A stretch of 64,000 nt of DNA from Solidesulfovibrio sp. (GCF_038562415.1 NZ_JBCFBA010000006.1:124001-188000), one strand, 5' to 3'. Positions 17,813-27,476 are shown, counted from the stretch's first letter. Notes: generated from the sequence alone by a model not told the origin. A program made the numbers and translations.

Positions 17813-19585
17813 TTATGGCAACATATTTAGTTCCTTAGAAGCACTCGCATAACCATTTGCCAACGCAAGACGCAACCATTTCCTTGCCTGGAGCAAGTCA
17901 ACAGTTACGCCATATCCGTAGTGATACATGACGCCAAGCATGAATTGTGATTCTGGATGATTTTGATTTGCCGCGACCTGAAAATATTCCAGTGCTTTAC
18001 CGTAATTTTTTTCTCCTCCATAACCGTTATAGCATATCATACCAAGAGAAAACTTGGCCTCGACAGCTCCTGCCTCTGCCGCCTGCTCCAGCCAGGGAAT
18101 GGCCTTGGCGTAATCCTCCATATTCACGTAGGCAAAGCCAATGTGAAGCGGGGCCAGCCGATCCCCCTGCTCCTTGCTCTTTAAATACCACGCCAACGCC
18201 TTCTCATATTGATGTAACGAACCATAATACTCCCCGAGTTGGCCGGCCGCCCCAGGCACCTGAGCTTGAGCCGCCTGCGTCAGCCAGTGCTCTGCTTGCC
18301 CGAGGTCCACCGGGGTGCCGCGCCCGAGCAGGGAAGCCTTGCCCAGCAACAGTTGGGCCTTCCCTTGTCCTGCCTCGGCGGCTTTGCGATACCAGGCCAA
18401 GGCTTGCACCGGATCCTTGGGCAAGCCGTTTCCCGCATCGTAGCGTTCGCCGAGCTCCAGCTGAGACACCGGGTCGTTGGCTTCGGCCCCTTGGCGGACC
18501 TGGGCCAGCGTCTGGGCAGGGGCGGAGGTGGCCGAGCCGGACCTGGGGGCCGAGGGGGTCTCCTCCAAGGAAGACACAATGAACAAACCCGCGCCTCCCA
18601 GAAGCAGCGTCACGGCAGTCCCGATCAATCCACGCAAAAACAGCCTGGAGGAAAACAGCGCAGTCAAGCCACGCCGGCCGAGCCCGGACGGACCCTGGGC
18701 GTCCGCGTCGGCTTCACCGCCGTCCAGATCGTACAACCGAGGGCCGGTGACGAGACGGCCCTCCCCAGTCTCCGTCACCCCGCAGCACGCCCGCAGAGCC
18801 GCGGCAAAGGCGGCGGCGCTCTGGTAGCGCGCGTCCGCATCCTTCGCCAACGCCTTGGAAACGACCTGCTCCACCGACACGGGGAGCCGGGGCAAGACGG
18901 CCCGCAACGGCCGGGGCGCCTCATGTACCTGGGCCTCGATGATTTCGTAGTCCGTATCTTTGCGGAAGGGCAGCGCCCCGGTCAGGAGCTCGTAGGCCAC
19001 GATACCCACGGAGTAGATGTCCGTGCGCGCATCGGTATCCAACCCTTTGATGTGTTCCGGAGACATGTATTCCAGGGTGCCGACCATGTGCCCGGCGCGA
19101 GTCTGCCGGGTTTGCTCCAAGATACGGGCAATGCCGAAGTCCATGATCTTCGGACCGGACGCCGTGACCATGATGTTTCCCGGCTTGATGTCCCGGTGTA
19201 CGATGCCCCCCTCGTGTGCGTGAGCCAGCCCGTCCAGCACGAAACCCAACAGTGTCAGGACTTCGGTGTAGTCCAGGGGGCCGCGTTGTTCGAGAATCTT
19301 GTCCAGGGGCTGGCCTCGAACGAATTCCAGGATCAGGTAATATTTCCCTTCGTGCAGGAGGAAATTGTACACGGTGGCGATATTGGGGTGGCTGAGCTTT
19401 CCCATGGCTACGGCTTCCCGACGAAACCGATCGATCACGTCTTCGCGCGCGATCCATTCGGGACGCAACGACTTGATGGCCACCTCCCGTTCCAGCATGA
19501 CGTCGAATCCACGGAACACATCGCCCATGCCTCCGGAGCCGATCTTCTCCAATATCCTATAGTTGCCGATCAGTTGCTCATTCAT
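17813..19585 (-). CDS. Membrane Ser/Thr protein kinase with Sel1 repeats
   Basis: 590 residues. A Hanks-type kinase domain (about 8-275) has the glycine loop GSGGMGDVF, VAIKSL lysine, HRDIKPGN catalytic loop and DFG. A transmembrane helix follows (about 335-355), then an extracytoplasmic array of about five Sel1-like repeats (for example DPVQALAWYRKAAEAGQGKA). All catalytic residues are present. The start overlaps the phosphatase stop by 8 bases, so the pair is translationally coupled, as is common for kinase/PP2C partners. Confidence 0.92.
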   Translation of the reverse strand: MNEQLIGNYRILEKIGSGGMGDVFRGFDVMLEREVAIKSLRPEWIAREDVIDRFRREAVAMGKLSHPNIATVYNFLLHEGKYYLILEFVRGQPLDKILEQRGPLDYTEVLTLLGFVLDGLAHAHEGGIVHRDIKPGNIMVTASGPKIMDFGIARILEQTRQTRAGHMVGTLEYMSPEHIKGLDTDARTDIYSVGIVAYELLTGALPFRKDTDYEIIEAQVHEAPRPLRAVLPRLPVSVEQVVSKALAKDADARYQSAAAFAAALRACCGVTETGEGRLVTGPRLYDLDGGEADADAQGPSGLGRRGLTALFSSRLFLRGLIGTAVTLLLGGAGLFIVSSLEETPSAPRSGSATSAPAQTLAQVRQGAEANDPVSQLELGERYDAGNGLPKDPVQALAWYRKAAEAGQGKAQLLLGKASLLGRGTPVDLGQAEHWLTQAAQAQVPGAAGQLGEYYGSLHQYEKALAWYLKSKEQGDRLAPLHIGFAYVNMEDYAKAIPWLEQAAEAGAVEAKFSLGMICYNGYGGEKNYGKALEYFQVAANQNHPESQFMLGVMYHYGYGVTVDLLQARKWLRLALANGYASASKELNMLP

Positions 19586-20516
19586 GGAATTGCTGCACCA
19601 CATCGCGCGTTGGCGGCGCGTCCGACGTATGAAGGTCCGGCATGCCGCACTGGACGGCAACCACGGAAATATTATCGTAGCCGCCGCGCTGTCTGGCCAG
19701 GGCGACCAGCGCGTCGCAAGCGGCCTGGGGGCCGTGCTGCAGCAACAGGAGCCGGATCTCTTCGTCGTCGACAAGATCGTGCAGCCCGTCGGTGCACAAC
19801 AGATAGCTATCGCCCGGGGCCAACGGCACCGGCGCGAGCATCACCTCAAGCCGGGCATGCGTGCCCATGGCCCGGGCGAGCACATGGCGCTCCGGGTGGA
19901 ACTTCGCCTCTTGCGGCGTGAGGAGTCCTTTTTTGAGCATGCCCTCGACCAGGGTGTCGTCCTCGGAAAGTTGCTCCAGTCTTTCGTCGTGCAGGCGGTA
20001 CAGGCGACTGTCCCCAACATGGGCCAACCAGGCCGCCCCCTCGGACACGACCAGGGCGGTGGCCGTCGTCCCCATGCCCGACAGCGCGGCGTCGTCCGCG
20101 GCCTCGTCGTAAATGGCCCGGTTCGCTGCCTGGAAGGCTTCGGCCAAACGCCTGTCAACGGGGGGCGTCGCGGCCAGAAAGACCCGGCCGATGGTTTCCA
20201 CGGCCAGCCGGCTGGCTCGATCGCCGGCTCGATGACCGCCCATGCCGTCGGCCACCAACGCGAGGAGGTTTCGACCCGGCGTCGGCCCATTGGTCGGGGA
20301 AAGGACCGTGAAGGCGTCCTCGTTGCGTTGCCGCACGCAGCCCATATCGGTGAGGAATCCCGTTTCAAGGACATACTCGAAATCCGGGGCAGACAACGAG
20401 GGGACGGGAGCGGTCACTTTGAGCCGTTTCTTCGAATTGCCCGAGCGGCTCTCGGCGCGCAAGGACGGCCAGAGCGTGTGAAACACGGCACCAAACCGAC
20501 GCAAATTAAAAGACAT
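19578..20516 (-). CDS. PP2C-family Ser/Thr protein phosphatase
   Basis: 312 residues, cytosolic. All PP2C metal motifs are visible: NEDAF, VADGMGGHRAGD, HVGDSRLYR, CTDGLHDLV and GGYDNISVVAV. About 50 extra N-terminal residues precede the domain. GGAAGG lies upstream of ATG 20516. It sits between the two kinase genes and probably reverses their phosphorylation. Confidence 0.93.
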   Translation of the reverse strand: MSFNLRRFGAVFHTLWPSLRAESRSGNSKKRLKVTAPVPSLSAPDFEYVLETGFLTDMGCVRQRNEDAFTVLSPTNGPTPGRNLLALVADGMGGHRAGDRASRLAVETIGRVFLAATPPVDRRLAEAFQAANRAIYDEAADDAALSGMGTTATALVVSEGAAWLAHVGDSRLYRLHDERLEQLSEDDTLVEGMLKKGLLTPQEAKFHPERHVLARAMGTHARLEVMLAPVPLAPGDSYLLCTDGLHDLVDDEEIRLLLLQHGPQAACDALVALARQRGGYDNISVVAVQCGMPDLHTSDAPPTRDVVQQFHE

Positions 20517-20561
20517 GGGATGTCCTTCCAGGGCTACGCACCGTATGATAAGGCGATCCAT

Positions 20562-21872
20562 TCATTTGCAACCCGATTCAGGACAGGACTCGCTCAGTTT
20601 GCAGAGCGAATACATATAGTTGTTCGCCTCAGTGGATTCCTGGACGGTGAATTCTCCGCTACAGGTCTTGTAGCCTGATCTGTGGAGCTCGAAATACAAA
20701 CGCGTCCCAGCGGGATAGACGACCTGGTACGGTGTCATGTACCGCTCCCCCTGGTGGTCTTTATTCGTACCGAGATAGACCGAGGCCGGATTGCCCATGG
20801 CTGTGATGCGTACGCTGCGCAGGGCCACCTGGGGCAGGGACTCCTCCAGGGACGCGGACGTCTTGGCGGGGATGGCGGCCTTCGACGTGGTCGTCCCTCC
20901 GTCGTCCCCGTTAAAAAAGGCCGCATAGCCGACAGCCAGCACGAGAATCAGGCCGGCGGCAAGGCTTCCCCGCACGCACCATTTCCAGAGACTCCCCGGC
21001 GCAACGATGCGATGCCGTTCGGACCGGGACCGCGAGGACTTCGCCCCCGCATCGTCCGAAAGGCAGGCTTTCAGGGCCTTGTGGAGCTCGCCGGCCGAGG
21101 CGAAGCGGTGCGCGGGGTTTTTTTTCAAGCACAAGGCGATGACCCGTTCCAGCCTGGGGGAAAGGTCCGGCGCGTACGTCGACGGCGGGAGATAGGACAC
21201 GGTGCGGATGGCTTCGTACAGCAGACTGAGCGTCTCGGCCGCAAAAGCCTTCTTTCCCGTGACCATCTCGTAAAACAGCGCCCCCAAGGCCCAGATGTCC
21301 GAGGCGACACTGGCCGACTGGCCGGACAGTTGCTCGGGAGCAAGGTACTGGTCCGTGCCGAGGCATTTGCCTTCTGCAGTCAGGTTCTGACTGAAACTCG
21401 CCTTGGAAATACCGAAATCCAGAAGTTTTATCTCGCCATTGCTTGTGATCTTGATGTTATTCGGTTTGATGTCGCGATGAATAATACCGCGCTTGTGAAT
21501 ATAGCTGACGGTCGATACGATCTTAATGAAATAATTAAGAGCCAACCCCGGGGGCATCCTGCCGTTTCGCTTGAGGATAACGTCGATTGGCAAGCCATCG
21601 ACATATTCCATAATGATGTACGGCATGGCGCCACTATCGTCATAGGCGTATAAAACGGCTATATTGGGGTGATTGAGCTCGGCCTGGATCTTGGCTTCGT
21701 TAAAAAAACGTTTCCAGGCCGAGCCGCCGCCCTCAAAATGCTTGAGCATCTTCACAACAGCGACTCGCCCCAAACGCACGTGCTCGGCCCGGTACACCTC
21801 GCCCATACCGCCGGCCCCAAGAAAGGAGATGATGCGATAATCGCCGAAGACCTGTCCGGGCTGCACACTCAT
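20562..21872 (-). CDS. Membrane Ser/Thr protein kinase
   Basis: 436 residues. Hanks-type kinase domain (about 11-270): GAGGMGEVY, VVKMLK lysine, HRDIKPNN and DFGISKA. One membrane helix follows (about 305-325), then a short extracytoplasmic domain of about 110 residues with four Cys near the end (KTCSGEF, LCKL, CPESGC). That tail may be a disulfide-stabilised sensor. It lies 37 bases after the FHA-protease gene, same direction. Confidence 0.9.
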   Translation of the reverse strand: MSVQPGQVFGDYRIISFLGAGGMGEVYRAEHVRLGRVAVVKMLKHFEGGGSAWKRFFNEAKIQAELNHPNIAVLYAYDDSGAMPYIIMEYVDGLPIDVILKRNGRMPPGLALNYFIKIVSTVSYIHKRGIIHRDIKPNNIKITSNGEIKLLDFGISKASFSQNLTAEGKCLGTDQYLAPEQLSGQSASVASDIWALGALFYEMVTGKKAFAAETLSLLYEAIRTVSYLPPSTYAPDLSPRLERVIALCLKKNPAHRFASAGELHKALKACLSDDAGAKSSRSRSERHRIVAPGSLWKWCVRGSLAAGLILVLAVGYAAFFNGDDGGTTTSKAAIPAKTSASLEESLPQVALRSVRITAMGNPASVYLGTNKDHQGERYMTPYQVVYPAGTRLYFELHRSGYKTCSGEFTVQESTEANNYMYSLCKLSESCPESGCK

Positions 21873-21909
21873 ACGCGGTTTGCCGCCTTCCGGGACGCCA
21901 GCCCGGAGT

Positions 21910-23793
21910 TCATTTGATCACCTTTTGCGCGCCCATCAATTCGTTGCCGAACCGGATGGGAACGGCCAGGGAAACGGACGCATTGCCCCCCCCCTTCCGG
22001 TAGGTGAAGATGCCGACCACTTGCCCCTTGTCGTTGAAGACCGGACCGCCGCTGTTGCCGGAACCGGTCGTGTTGATCGCAAGCTGGAACAACTCGCCCC
22101 AGGGACTGTAATACTTCACTTTCGATTCACCAACAGCTTCAGCCTCGCCCTTGATGATCTTTTGAACGTTGCCCATAGTCACCGTCGGTTCAGGAATTAT
22201 TCGCGTCGATCCCTCTCGATGCAAGGGCGTATAGGATGGATTTTCTGCATAGGTATTGGCTGATACACTAGGATATCCAAGCACGGTCACCATTTCGCCA
22301 ACCTTGAGACAGTCATTGTCGCACAATGGAGCCGAGGGCAAGGAATGTGGTGTCTGTATCTTGATCAGCGCCACATCCGCGCTGGAAGAGACCTTCTCCA
22401 GCGTGGCGCGCCATGGCGTGGTGGACTTGGGAAAGGTCACGTACAGATAGTCGAGTCGGCCTTCGAGCTTTTTTCCAACAGCCTCTTTGCCATTGAGGCT
22501 ATCCGCTCCGCCGGGTATCCAACCGCTTAGTTTATTGATGTATTTTTTATTTTGGGGTGTTTCTTCCAAAATTTCCACATGCGATCGACTGCAGCGCTCG
22601 TCTTCGCAGACATAGACATACCCCGGCAGCGGCGGTCCGTCCTGGAAGTATTCGTCTTCCCACGTTGCGGCAACATGCCGGTTCGTCAAGATAAAGCCGT
22701 TGTCCGTGACCACAAAGCCGCTGCCCGTGTGATTTCCGCCAATGGGTTGGGAAGCCCCGCTCGATCCATTGTTAAGAATAAGTACCGGTTCGAGTGCGTT
22801 GTTTTTAAATAAATAAACAGGAAGTGATGGGTCCTTGCTTTTATATTGCTTAGGAATGTCCGGAAGCTTATCTACACCGAGCAGATTTTTGAGTCCTTTT
22901 TTATTTTCATAAGCATGATAGAGTTGCTTGCCCGATTCCGTTTCGATCAGCTTCCAGCTGACTTCAATAAACACGGTCGCCGGCATGTACTTCTCGGAGA
23001 TATTCACGCCGGCGTTGGTGATGGAAGCCGTTGTATCTCCTTTGTCACTAACTTTCTTGAGTTTGGCTGCCAGCGTTTCCTGCTCCAATTTGGCACGCTC
23101 CGTTTCGGCGACGCGTCGTTCCTCGGCGAGTCTGGCCTCGCGTTTTTGGAGGTAATGCATGGCACCGACCACGACGACGACCAACGCCACGGCCACCGAG
23201 GCAATGGCGACGGTCAGCTTCCGGTTCGTGGTTTTTGTTTGAGCGATCAGCCGTTCCACCGTATTGCGACCAATGGGATTCGCCTCGGATTTGCCGGTTG
23301 CGTCCTCTCCCAGGGGGAGGATGGTGTTCGCGGTCTCGGAGCTCCCCTTGAGGGCCTGGGGCATGGCCGTCGTCTCCCGGGGAAACACTGCGGCCTCACG
23401 GGTGGGTGGCGCGATGCTGGCTTCCGTGAAAAGGCGGGTCGCCGGCGGCTCGGCAACCGGCCTCGGGTCGAGGTCGAACTCGATTTTCGGGCCGCCCATA
23501 CCGAGCGAGATCATGTCGCCAGGGTTCAGTATCGCGGGGCCGGTGATGCGCATGCCATTGATGTAGGTGCCGTTGCGACTGCCGAGGTCGTTGATGACAA
23601 TGCTCGCAGGAGAAGAAGACTCCTGGACCAGGGAAGCATGTTTTCGACTGACAAAATCGTCCTTCGTGGAATCAAAGACAATCTGAACAGAAGGATCGCG
23701 GCCCAATATTACTTCACCCGCCAGCGGCAAGTCGACACTGTCCACTTTCCCGGCTTTTGATCCCTCAAGATGTTTCAGTAATAATCTGTCCAT
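21910..23793 (-). CDS. FHA-domain transmembrane trypsin-like serine protease
   Basis: 627 residues. A cytosolic FHA domain (about 25-100) has the phosphothreonine-reading signatures SRKHASL and LGSRNGTYING. A membrane helix (about 197-217) and a short coiled coil (QKREARLAEERRVAETERAK) come next. An extracytoplasmic chymotrypsin-fold domain carries H373 (TNRHVAA), D473 (SADVALIKI) and S581 (GSGNSGGPVF). AAGGAG precedes the ATG. It is the first gene of the cluster. The inferred wiring is that FHA reads kinase output and the protease acts outside the membrane. This fusion is uncommon. Confidence 0.9.
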   Translation of the reverse strand: MDRLLLKHLEGSKAGKVDSVDLPLAGEVILGRDPSVQIVFDSTKDDFVSRKHASLVQESSSPASIVINDLGSRNGTYINGMRITGPAILNPGDMISLGMGGPKIEFDLDPRPVAEPPATRLFTEASIAPPTREAAVFPRETTAMPQALKGSSETANTILPLGEDATGKSEANPIGRNTVERLIAQTKTTNRKLTVAIASVAVALVVVVVGAMHYLQKREARLAEERRVAETERAKLEQETLAAKLKKVSDKGDTTASITNAGVNISEKYMPATVFIEVSWKLIETESGKQLYHAYENKKGLKNLLGVDKLPDIPKQYKSKDPSLPVYLFKNNALEPVLILNNGSSGASQPIGGNHTGSGFVVTDNGFILTNRHVAATWEDEYFQDGPPLPGYVYVCEDERCSRSHVEILEETPQNKKYINKLSGWIPGGADSLNGKEAVGKKLEGRLDYLYVTFPKSTTPWRATLEKVSSSADVALIKIQTPHSLPSAPLCDNDCLKVGEMVTVLGYPSVSANTYAENPSYTPLHREGSTRIIPEPTVTMGNVQKIIKGEAEAVGESKVKYYSPWGELFQLAINTTGSGNSGGPVFNDKGQVVGIFTYRKGGGNASVSLAVPIRFGNELMGAQKVIK

Positions 23794-24426
23794 GCAGAAG
23801 CCGCTCCTTGCGTGGTATCACAATGGTTAACAAAACATCAAATCAAGTTTAACGTTAAATTTATACCAAAAGAAACAGCTTGCCCGTTGCGATTTTCCGA
23901 AATTTGCCATTCTTATGGCTACAACGCCCAACCCAACTCGACAGGGTTATAAAGAAAAAACGTTGCATACTAACATGCTTTTTCGCTTTAACAACAATCA
24001 GCAATTAGTTATATCGACGTTCCACCCGCACGTCTGCTTAGATCCGCACAGTATCAGTCCACAGGCGTGTACATTCCTTGGTCGTTGACACCCGTATGAA
24101 GACCACGTCGCTCTCCAGAAGCGCATTCAAACCGCTAATTCCTACCAAAATGATCCTCCAAATCACCCTATTCCGACGAGGCCCAACATGCTGCGTCTCC
24201 ACAAAGCTACGTACGCTCTTACCTGATACGTCGTCAATTACTCGAGGGTGCCTCTGTATCGAAGCGGCGTACAAGACGTGAGGCGGACCTGGTTTTGTTG
24301 GACTCGGATTTGTCTGAATTTCAGTATCGAAGGGAAGCCGGGACGTTCCAGTTCCGCTGAGGGGATGGTCGCAAAAAATTGGACAGCCTGTTCCGCTCGC
24401 GTCCTCGGCAGGGGTGGACGGTTTCG
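23794..24426. other. AT-rich intergenic region and promoter zone of the signalling cluster
   Basis: No supported gene. A 10-bp palindrome TTAACGTTAA lies at 23849-23858, about 55 bases upstream of the FHA-protease start, in a stretch of low GC where a minus-strand promoter would be expected. The right end merges into IS3 debris. Confidence 0.45.
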
Positions 24427-24705
24427 ATGTTCAAGCAACGGAAGTTTTCAGCGGAGTTCAAAGCCGAAGCGGCGCGCGAGGCCCTGTCCGGCGAGTTGGC
24501 CTTGGCCGAGCCGGCCAGCAAGCATGACCTGCACCCGACGCAGATCGCCGGTTGGAAGCGTCAGGCCAAGGAAGGCATGGTGGCGGCCTTTTCCGGGAAG
24601 GCGGCGACCACGCAGAAAGATGCTGCCGCCGATATCCGGGAATTCCACGCCAAAATCGGTCAATCAGCCGTGGAAATCTTCTCTAATTCTCACGGTATCC
24701 GTTGA
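24427..24705 (+). pseudogene. Truncated IS3-family transposase OrfA
   Basis: The frame begins MFKQRKFSAEFKAEAAREAL and continues with an IS3 helix-turn-helix (HDLHPTQIAGWKRQA) and the KIGQ segment that normally precedes a leucine zipper. It diverges after about residue 80 and stops; no OrfB follows. It is an IS remnant, now next to AT-rich DNA. Confidence 0.8.
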
Positions 24706-25278
24706 AAGCTGGGACGATGTTTCGTTTATTTTAATCATTTCATTTAATAAATTTTCAGATACACTTTTCGCTTGCTGTAAAGAATTAATATGCTGGGCAA
24801 CATCAATATTATCACAATAATCTCTAGGAGAATACAAGTAAGCAAATCTATTTCAAAGCACAATAAAAAACGAAATACTACGACAACCGTAAAGATATTG
24901 CAAAGACAGCAAACATTATACGAACAGAATCGAATGTAAAAATACTTGCAATCCCCGACGCTATATCTGCGGCGCAAAAAAAGATCGCAATAATTTGCAG
25001 ACACCTCGAAACGTCGGCTCATCTCCCGCGATGCGTGTCTGCTGAAGAAATCCACCTTGCAGAAATCGCCTTCCCCCGTTGTTCCGGATGCCGCGCCAAG
25101 TTCTCATTCCATTTGCAACAATGCCGCTGACTGTGCCGCATTCAGTCTGAACGAGTAGATCATCATTATAAACAGTACCAGGCATCGCTACTCCCGTTCG
25201 TGATCCGAGGCACCCCAAAAACCAGCCAAGAGCAGGAAGCAATATCTTATTGGTGAATTCATTTATCTACGCCCAAGA
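24706..25278. other. AT-rich gap with a carboxylesterase remnant
   Basis: Apart from the esterase-like fragment at 25060-25185, no gene is supported. A hydrophobic 103-codon frame on the minus strand (24744-25055) has no ribosome site or family match. Confidence 0.45.
25060..25185 (-). pseudogene. N-terminal fragment of a type-B carboxylesterase
   Basis: The frame from ATG 25185 reads LLVQTECGTVSGIVANGMRT followed by WRGI. This resembles the conserved start of para-nitrobenzyl/type-B carboxylesterases (T-x-x-G-x-V-x-G, then F-x-G-I). The similarity ends after about 40 residues. Judged from memory of the pattern, so only a moderate call. Confidence 0.4.
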
Positions 25279-26520
25279 CTAAACATCCAGCAGCTCGAGA
25301 TATACAAGTGTTTGGTTAAGCAATTGGTACGCTATCTCTCCAAAGGTGACAGGGCCATAAAATGGTTCCGTTTTTTTGCCTTCCAGCTTCGAATACATGT
25401 AATTCAAAAAACAGTTACATGAAAATGCCATATTATTTGAGGAAACACTTGTGTCCAATGAAAGAACCCTTTGAAACTCTTTTATATAATCAGATATATG
25501 TTTTGCATGTCTATAGCGAACGCCACATAATACAGGTGTCCCAAGTGTGACTTTTTTGTTGTCATGATCGATGCTATTAAAGCTAACATTGATTTTTGCA
25601 CCATAATAATCAGCTACAAGCGGCAGCTTTGTATCAATGCTGTTGGCAATAATGTAGTCATAAAAATTATATATATTCCCATCAACAATAGTATTTTCTG
25701 GCGTCACGCCGTCAGAATCAAACATAATGGTGTCGCCTTCGCCAGGTTCAAACAAGTTTATGATATTGATCTGCGCTATCTTGCCCTCGTTAAGGTCGAC
25801 ATGAAGCGCTATAGCGTCATGCTCAAAGGATTCTGCGGTAGTACCGTCAAAAACCTTTGGCTTTTTCCGACCAATATCTTTGACATTTACACCAGAAATC
25901 CAGCCCACCAGCGGATGGCTGGCAAAATTTATATAATTGGGAGCGTTTACCGAAAAAGAAAGATGCGCATCACCAAACATTGGGATTATTAAAAATGTGA
26001 AACCCGGCTTCGGAGTGACATCGTAAATATGACTAAGTCTGCCTGCATCATATCTGCAAATCTTAAAAGAACTTGCCACGTCACTTATGTCGGTTACAAA
26101 AATCATATCCGTGTCTTCAATCCCGCCATGATCTTTTGTCATAAAAAACGATGTTGTTCCAGCTATCCAATTCCCCTTTGGAAGCCGAGACAAAACAGCA
26201 TCATCCCCTGCCAATATCAAAGTTTTACCTGCTTCTATCATTTGAGAAACCTTGGAAATCGGCAAGAGGCTGTTGTTCATGGCTTCATCCTTAAAAATAA
26301 TTCCCAGATCATGCTGCACGCTTGGTATATTTAGATTGTTCGCATAGAGTGAATAGAGCCTGCCCACGGCAAAATTGATATCGATTTCAGAGTAATATTT
26401 CTTGACAAAGGGCAATAGATTTCCAAGCAAAAGTTTTGCAGGTAAAAATTTGATGTCGTGCCGAACTTCACCTTTAATAATTTTCTGCCATTTCTGGTGC
26501 TGCTTGCTAGGCAATTGCAT
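25279..26520 (-). CDS. Unrecognised 413-residue cytosolic protein
   Basis: No family assigned with confidence. It may belong to DUF6976, but that is from memory and unchecked. No signal peptide or membrane helix. Notable segments are TLILAGDDAVLSRLPKGNWI with a following GGT-like turn, and GDAHLSFS. The overall look is alpha/beta. AAGGAG lies 6 bases before ATG 26520, which fixes the start; the longer frame to 26550 lacks one. AT-rich codon use differs from the flanking high-GC genes, suggesting transfer. It lies 55 bases from the HD gene in the same direction. Confidence 0.7.
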   Translation of the reverse strand: MQLPSKQHQKWQKIIKGEVRHDIKFLPAKLLLGNLLPFVKKYYSEIDINFAVGRLYSLYANNLNIPSVQHDLGIIFKDEAMNNSLLPISKVSQMIEAGKTLILAGDDAVLSRLPKGNWIAGTTSFFMTKDHGGIEDTDMIFVTDISDVASSFKICRYDAGRLSHIYDVTPKPGFTFLIIPMFGDAHLSFSVNAPNYINFASHPLVGWISGVNVKDIGRKKPKVFDGTTAESFEHDAIALHVDLNEGKIAQINIINLFEPGEGDTIMFDSDGVTPENTIVDGNIYNFYDYIIANSIDTKLPLVADYYGAKINVSFNSIDHDNKKVTLGTPVLCGVRYRHAKHISDYIKEFQRVLSLDTSVSSNNMAFSCNCFLNYMYSKLEGKKTEPFYGPVTFGEIAYQLLNQTLVYLELLDV

Positions 26521-26574
26521 TTCCCACTCCTTTGCTTTTTTAAAAGGCACATCGCTTGCACGCCAAGGTTGATT

Positions 26575-27186
26575 TCAAACCGCGAGTTCAGCAAACCGCT
26601 CCAAATAGATACGCTTTGCCCCTCGGGGGAGGAGTCCGAGTTGTTTCGAATGGTTGAGGCCCAATTCTTCCAACGTGTAAGGGGTCACCTGTGGCAACCA
26701 GGACTTGGGTGTTGGCAGAAGCAGATATTCTATCTCCGTGGCCGTAAGCCGAAGATCAGCCTTGAGGATAGCATTCGGAAGCGTTTCCGGCAGGTGAAAA
26801 CGCCTGGCTATCATATTCCAAACATGCTGTTTGAGTGCATCATAGCCTTCAAGCAAAGGGCGAAGCGGCACGGAAATGTCCTGGACATAGGCATGTGCGG
26901 CGTCATGGAGCAGCGCACATAAGGCCTGTTTCTCGCCTACCAACCGGGAAAGCCGCAGGCCGTGCTCGGCAAGACTGTAAAAGCGCAAGCAGTGGCCGCC
27001 AAAACGGCACTGCATGGACAGGCTTTGAGCGATATCCCGGATAGAAATATCCCGTGTCGTTGGCGCAATGACGTCGAAGGCTACGCCCGTGAAGGTAGGA
27101 AACCAGGGACGCTTCGCTTCTGGAGTTTCATGCCTCGATTGCTCTGCCGAGAAAGAAGCCATATTGACAACAGAAAGATTGTTCAT
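26575..27186 (-). CDS. HD-domain phosphohydrolase (YfbR-like)
   Basis: 203 residues. The metal-binding HD pattern is present: YSLAEH, then ALLHDAAHAY, with an upstream SLSMQCRFGGH segment typical of YfbR-like 5'-deoxynucleotidases and phage or plasmid relatives. The likely activity is dephosphorylation of (deoxy)nucleoside monophosphates. The N-terminal 25 residues are poorly conserved, so the true start might be Met9. The ribosome site is weak. The substrate is inferred only. Confidence 0.8.
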   Translation of the reverse strand: MNNLSVVNMASFSAEQSRHETPEAKRPWFPTFTGVAFDVIAPTTRDISIRDIAQSLSMQCRFGGHCLRFYSLAEHGLRLSRLVGEKQALCALLHDAAHAYVQDISVPLRPLLEGYDALKQHVWNMIARRFHLPETLPNAILKADLRLTATEIEYLLLPTPKSWLPQVTPYTLEELGLNHSKQLGLLPRGAKRIYLERFAELAV

Positions 27187-27260
27187 GGATGCGACCCGAT
27201 CCGAATGAGATCGTTCGGATGTTGTCTATTGCGAATTGACATACGGCAAGTAATCAGACG

Positions 27261-27476
27261 CTATTTGTCTTCAAGTACTTGTTCAACATCATGCATCTTG
27301 CCTTGAGCCAATTGTTCGGTAACGAGTACTTGACAGCATTTCACACACCCAAGAAGTTCGACTTGAAACAATCCTCCAAGATATTGCATGGAAACCTCCT
27401 GGTAAGTAAGTTCACAGCCACAGGCAGCGCATTTCCAGCCCTGAACTTCTGCTTCCGGCACTCGTAGAGCACTCAT
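27261..27476 (-). CDS. Small Cys-rich redox protein (DVU_1557-like)
   Basis: 71 residues with two metal/redox knuckles, WKCAACGCEL and LGCVKCCQVL. Its start overlaps the stop of the dicluster-binding gene by ATGA, so the two are translationally coupled. The same gene order (aldehyde oxidoreductase, dicluster protein, small redox protein) occurs in Desulfovibrio vulgaris around DVU1557-DVU1559 (from memory). Likely an electron carrier or assembly factor for the aldehyde oxidoreductase system. Confidence 0.75.
   Translation of the reverse strand: MSALRVPEAEVQGWKCAACGCELTYQEVSMQYLGGLFQVELLGCVKCCQVLVTEQLAQGKMHDVEQVLEDK

Noticed and set aside
13468-23793. Type VI secretion regulatory cluster (PpkA/PppA/Fha)
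   Set aside because: Kinase, phosphatase and FHA genes are present, but no Tss structural gene, ClpV, Hcp or VgrG is in the window and the FHA protein is fused to a protease.
24744-25055. Hydrophobic 103-codon frame as a small membrane toxin
   Set aside because: No ribosome site, AT-driven hydrophobicity, and it overlaps the esterase remnant.
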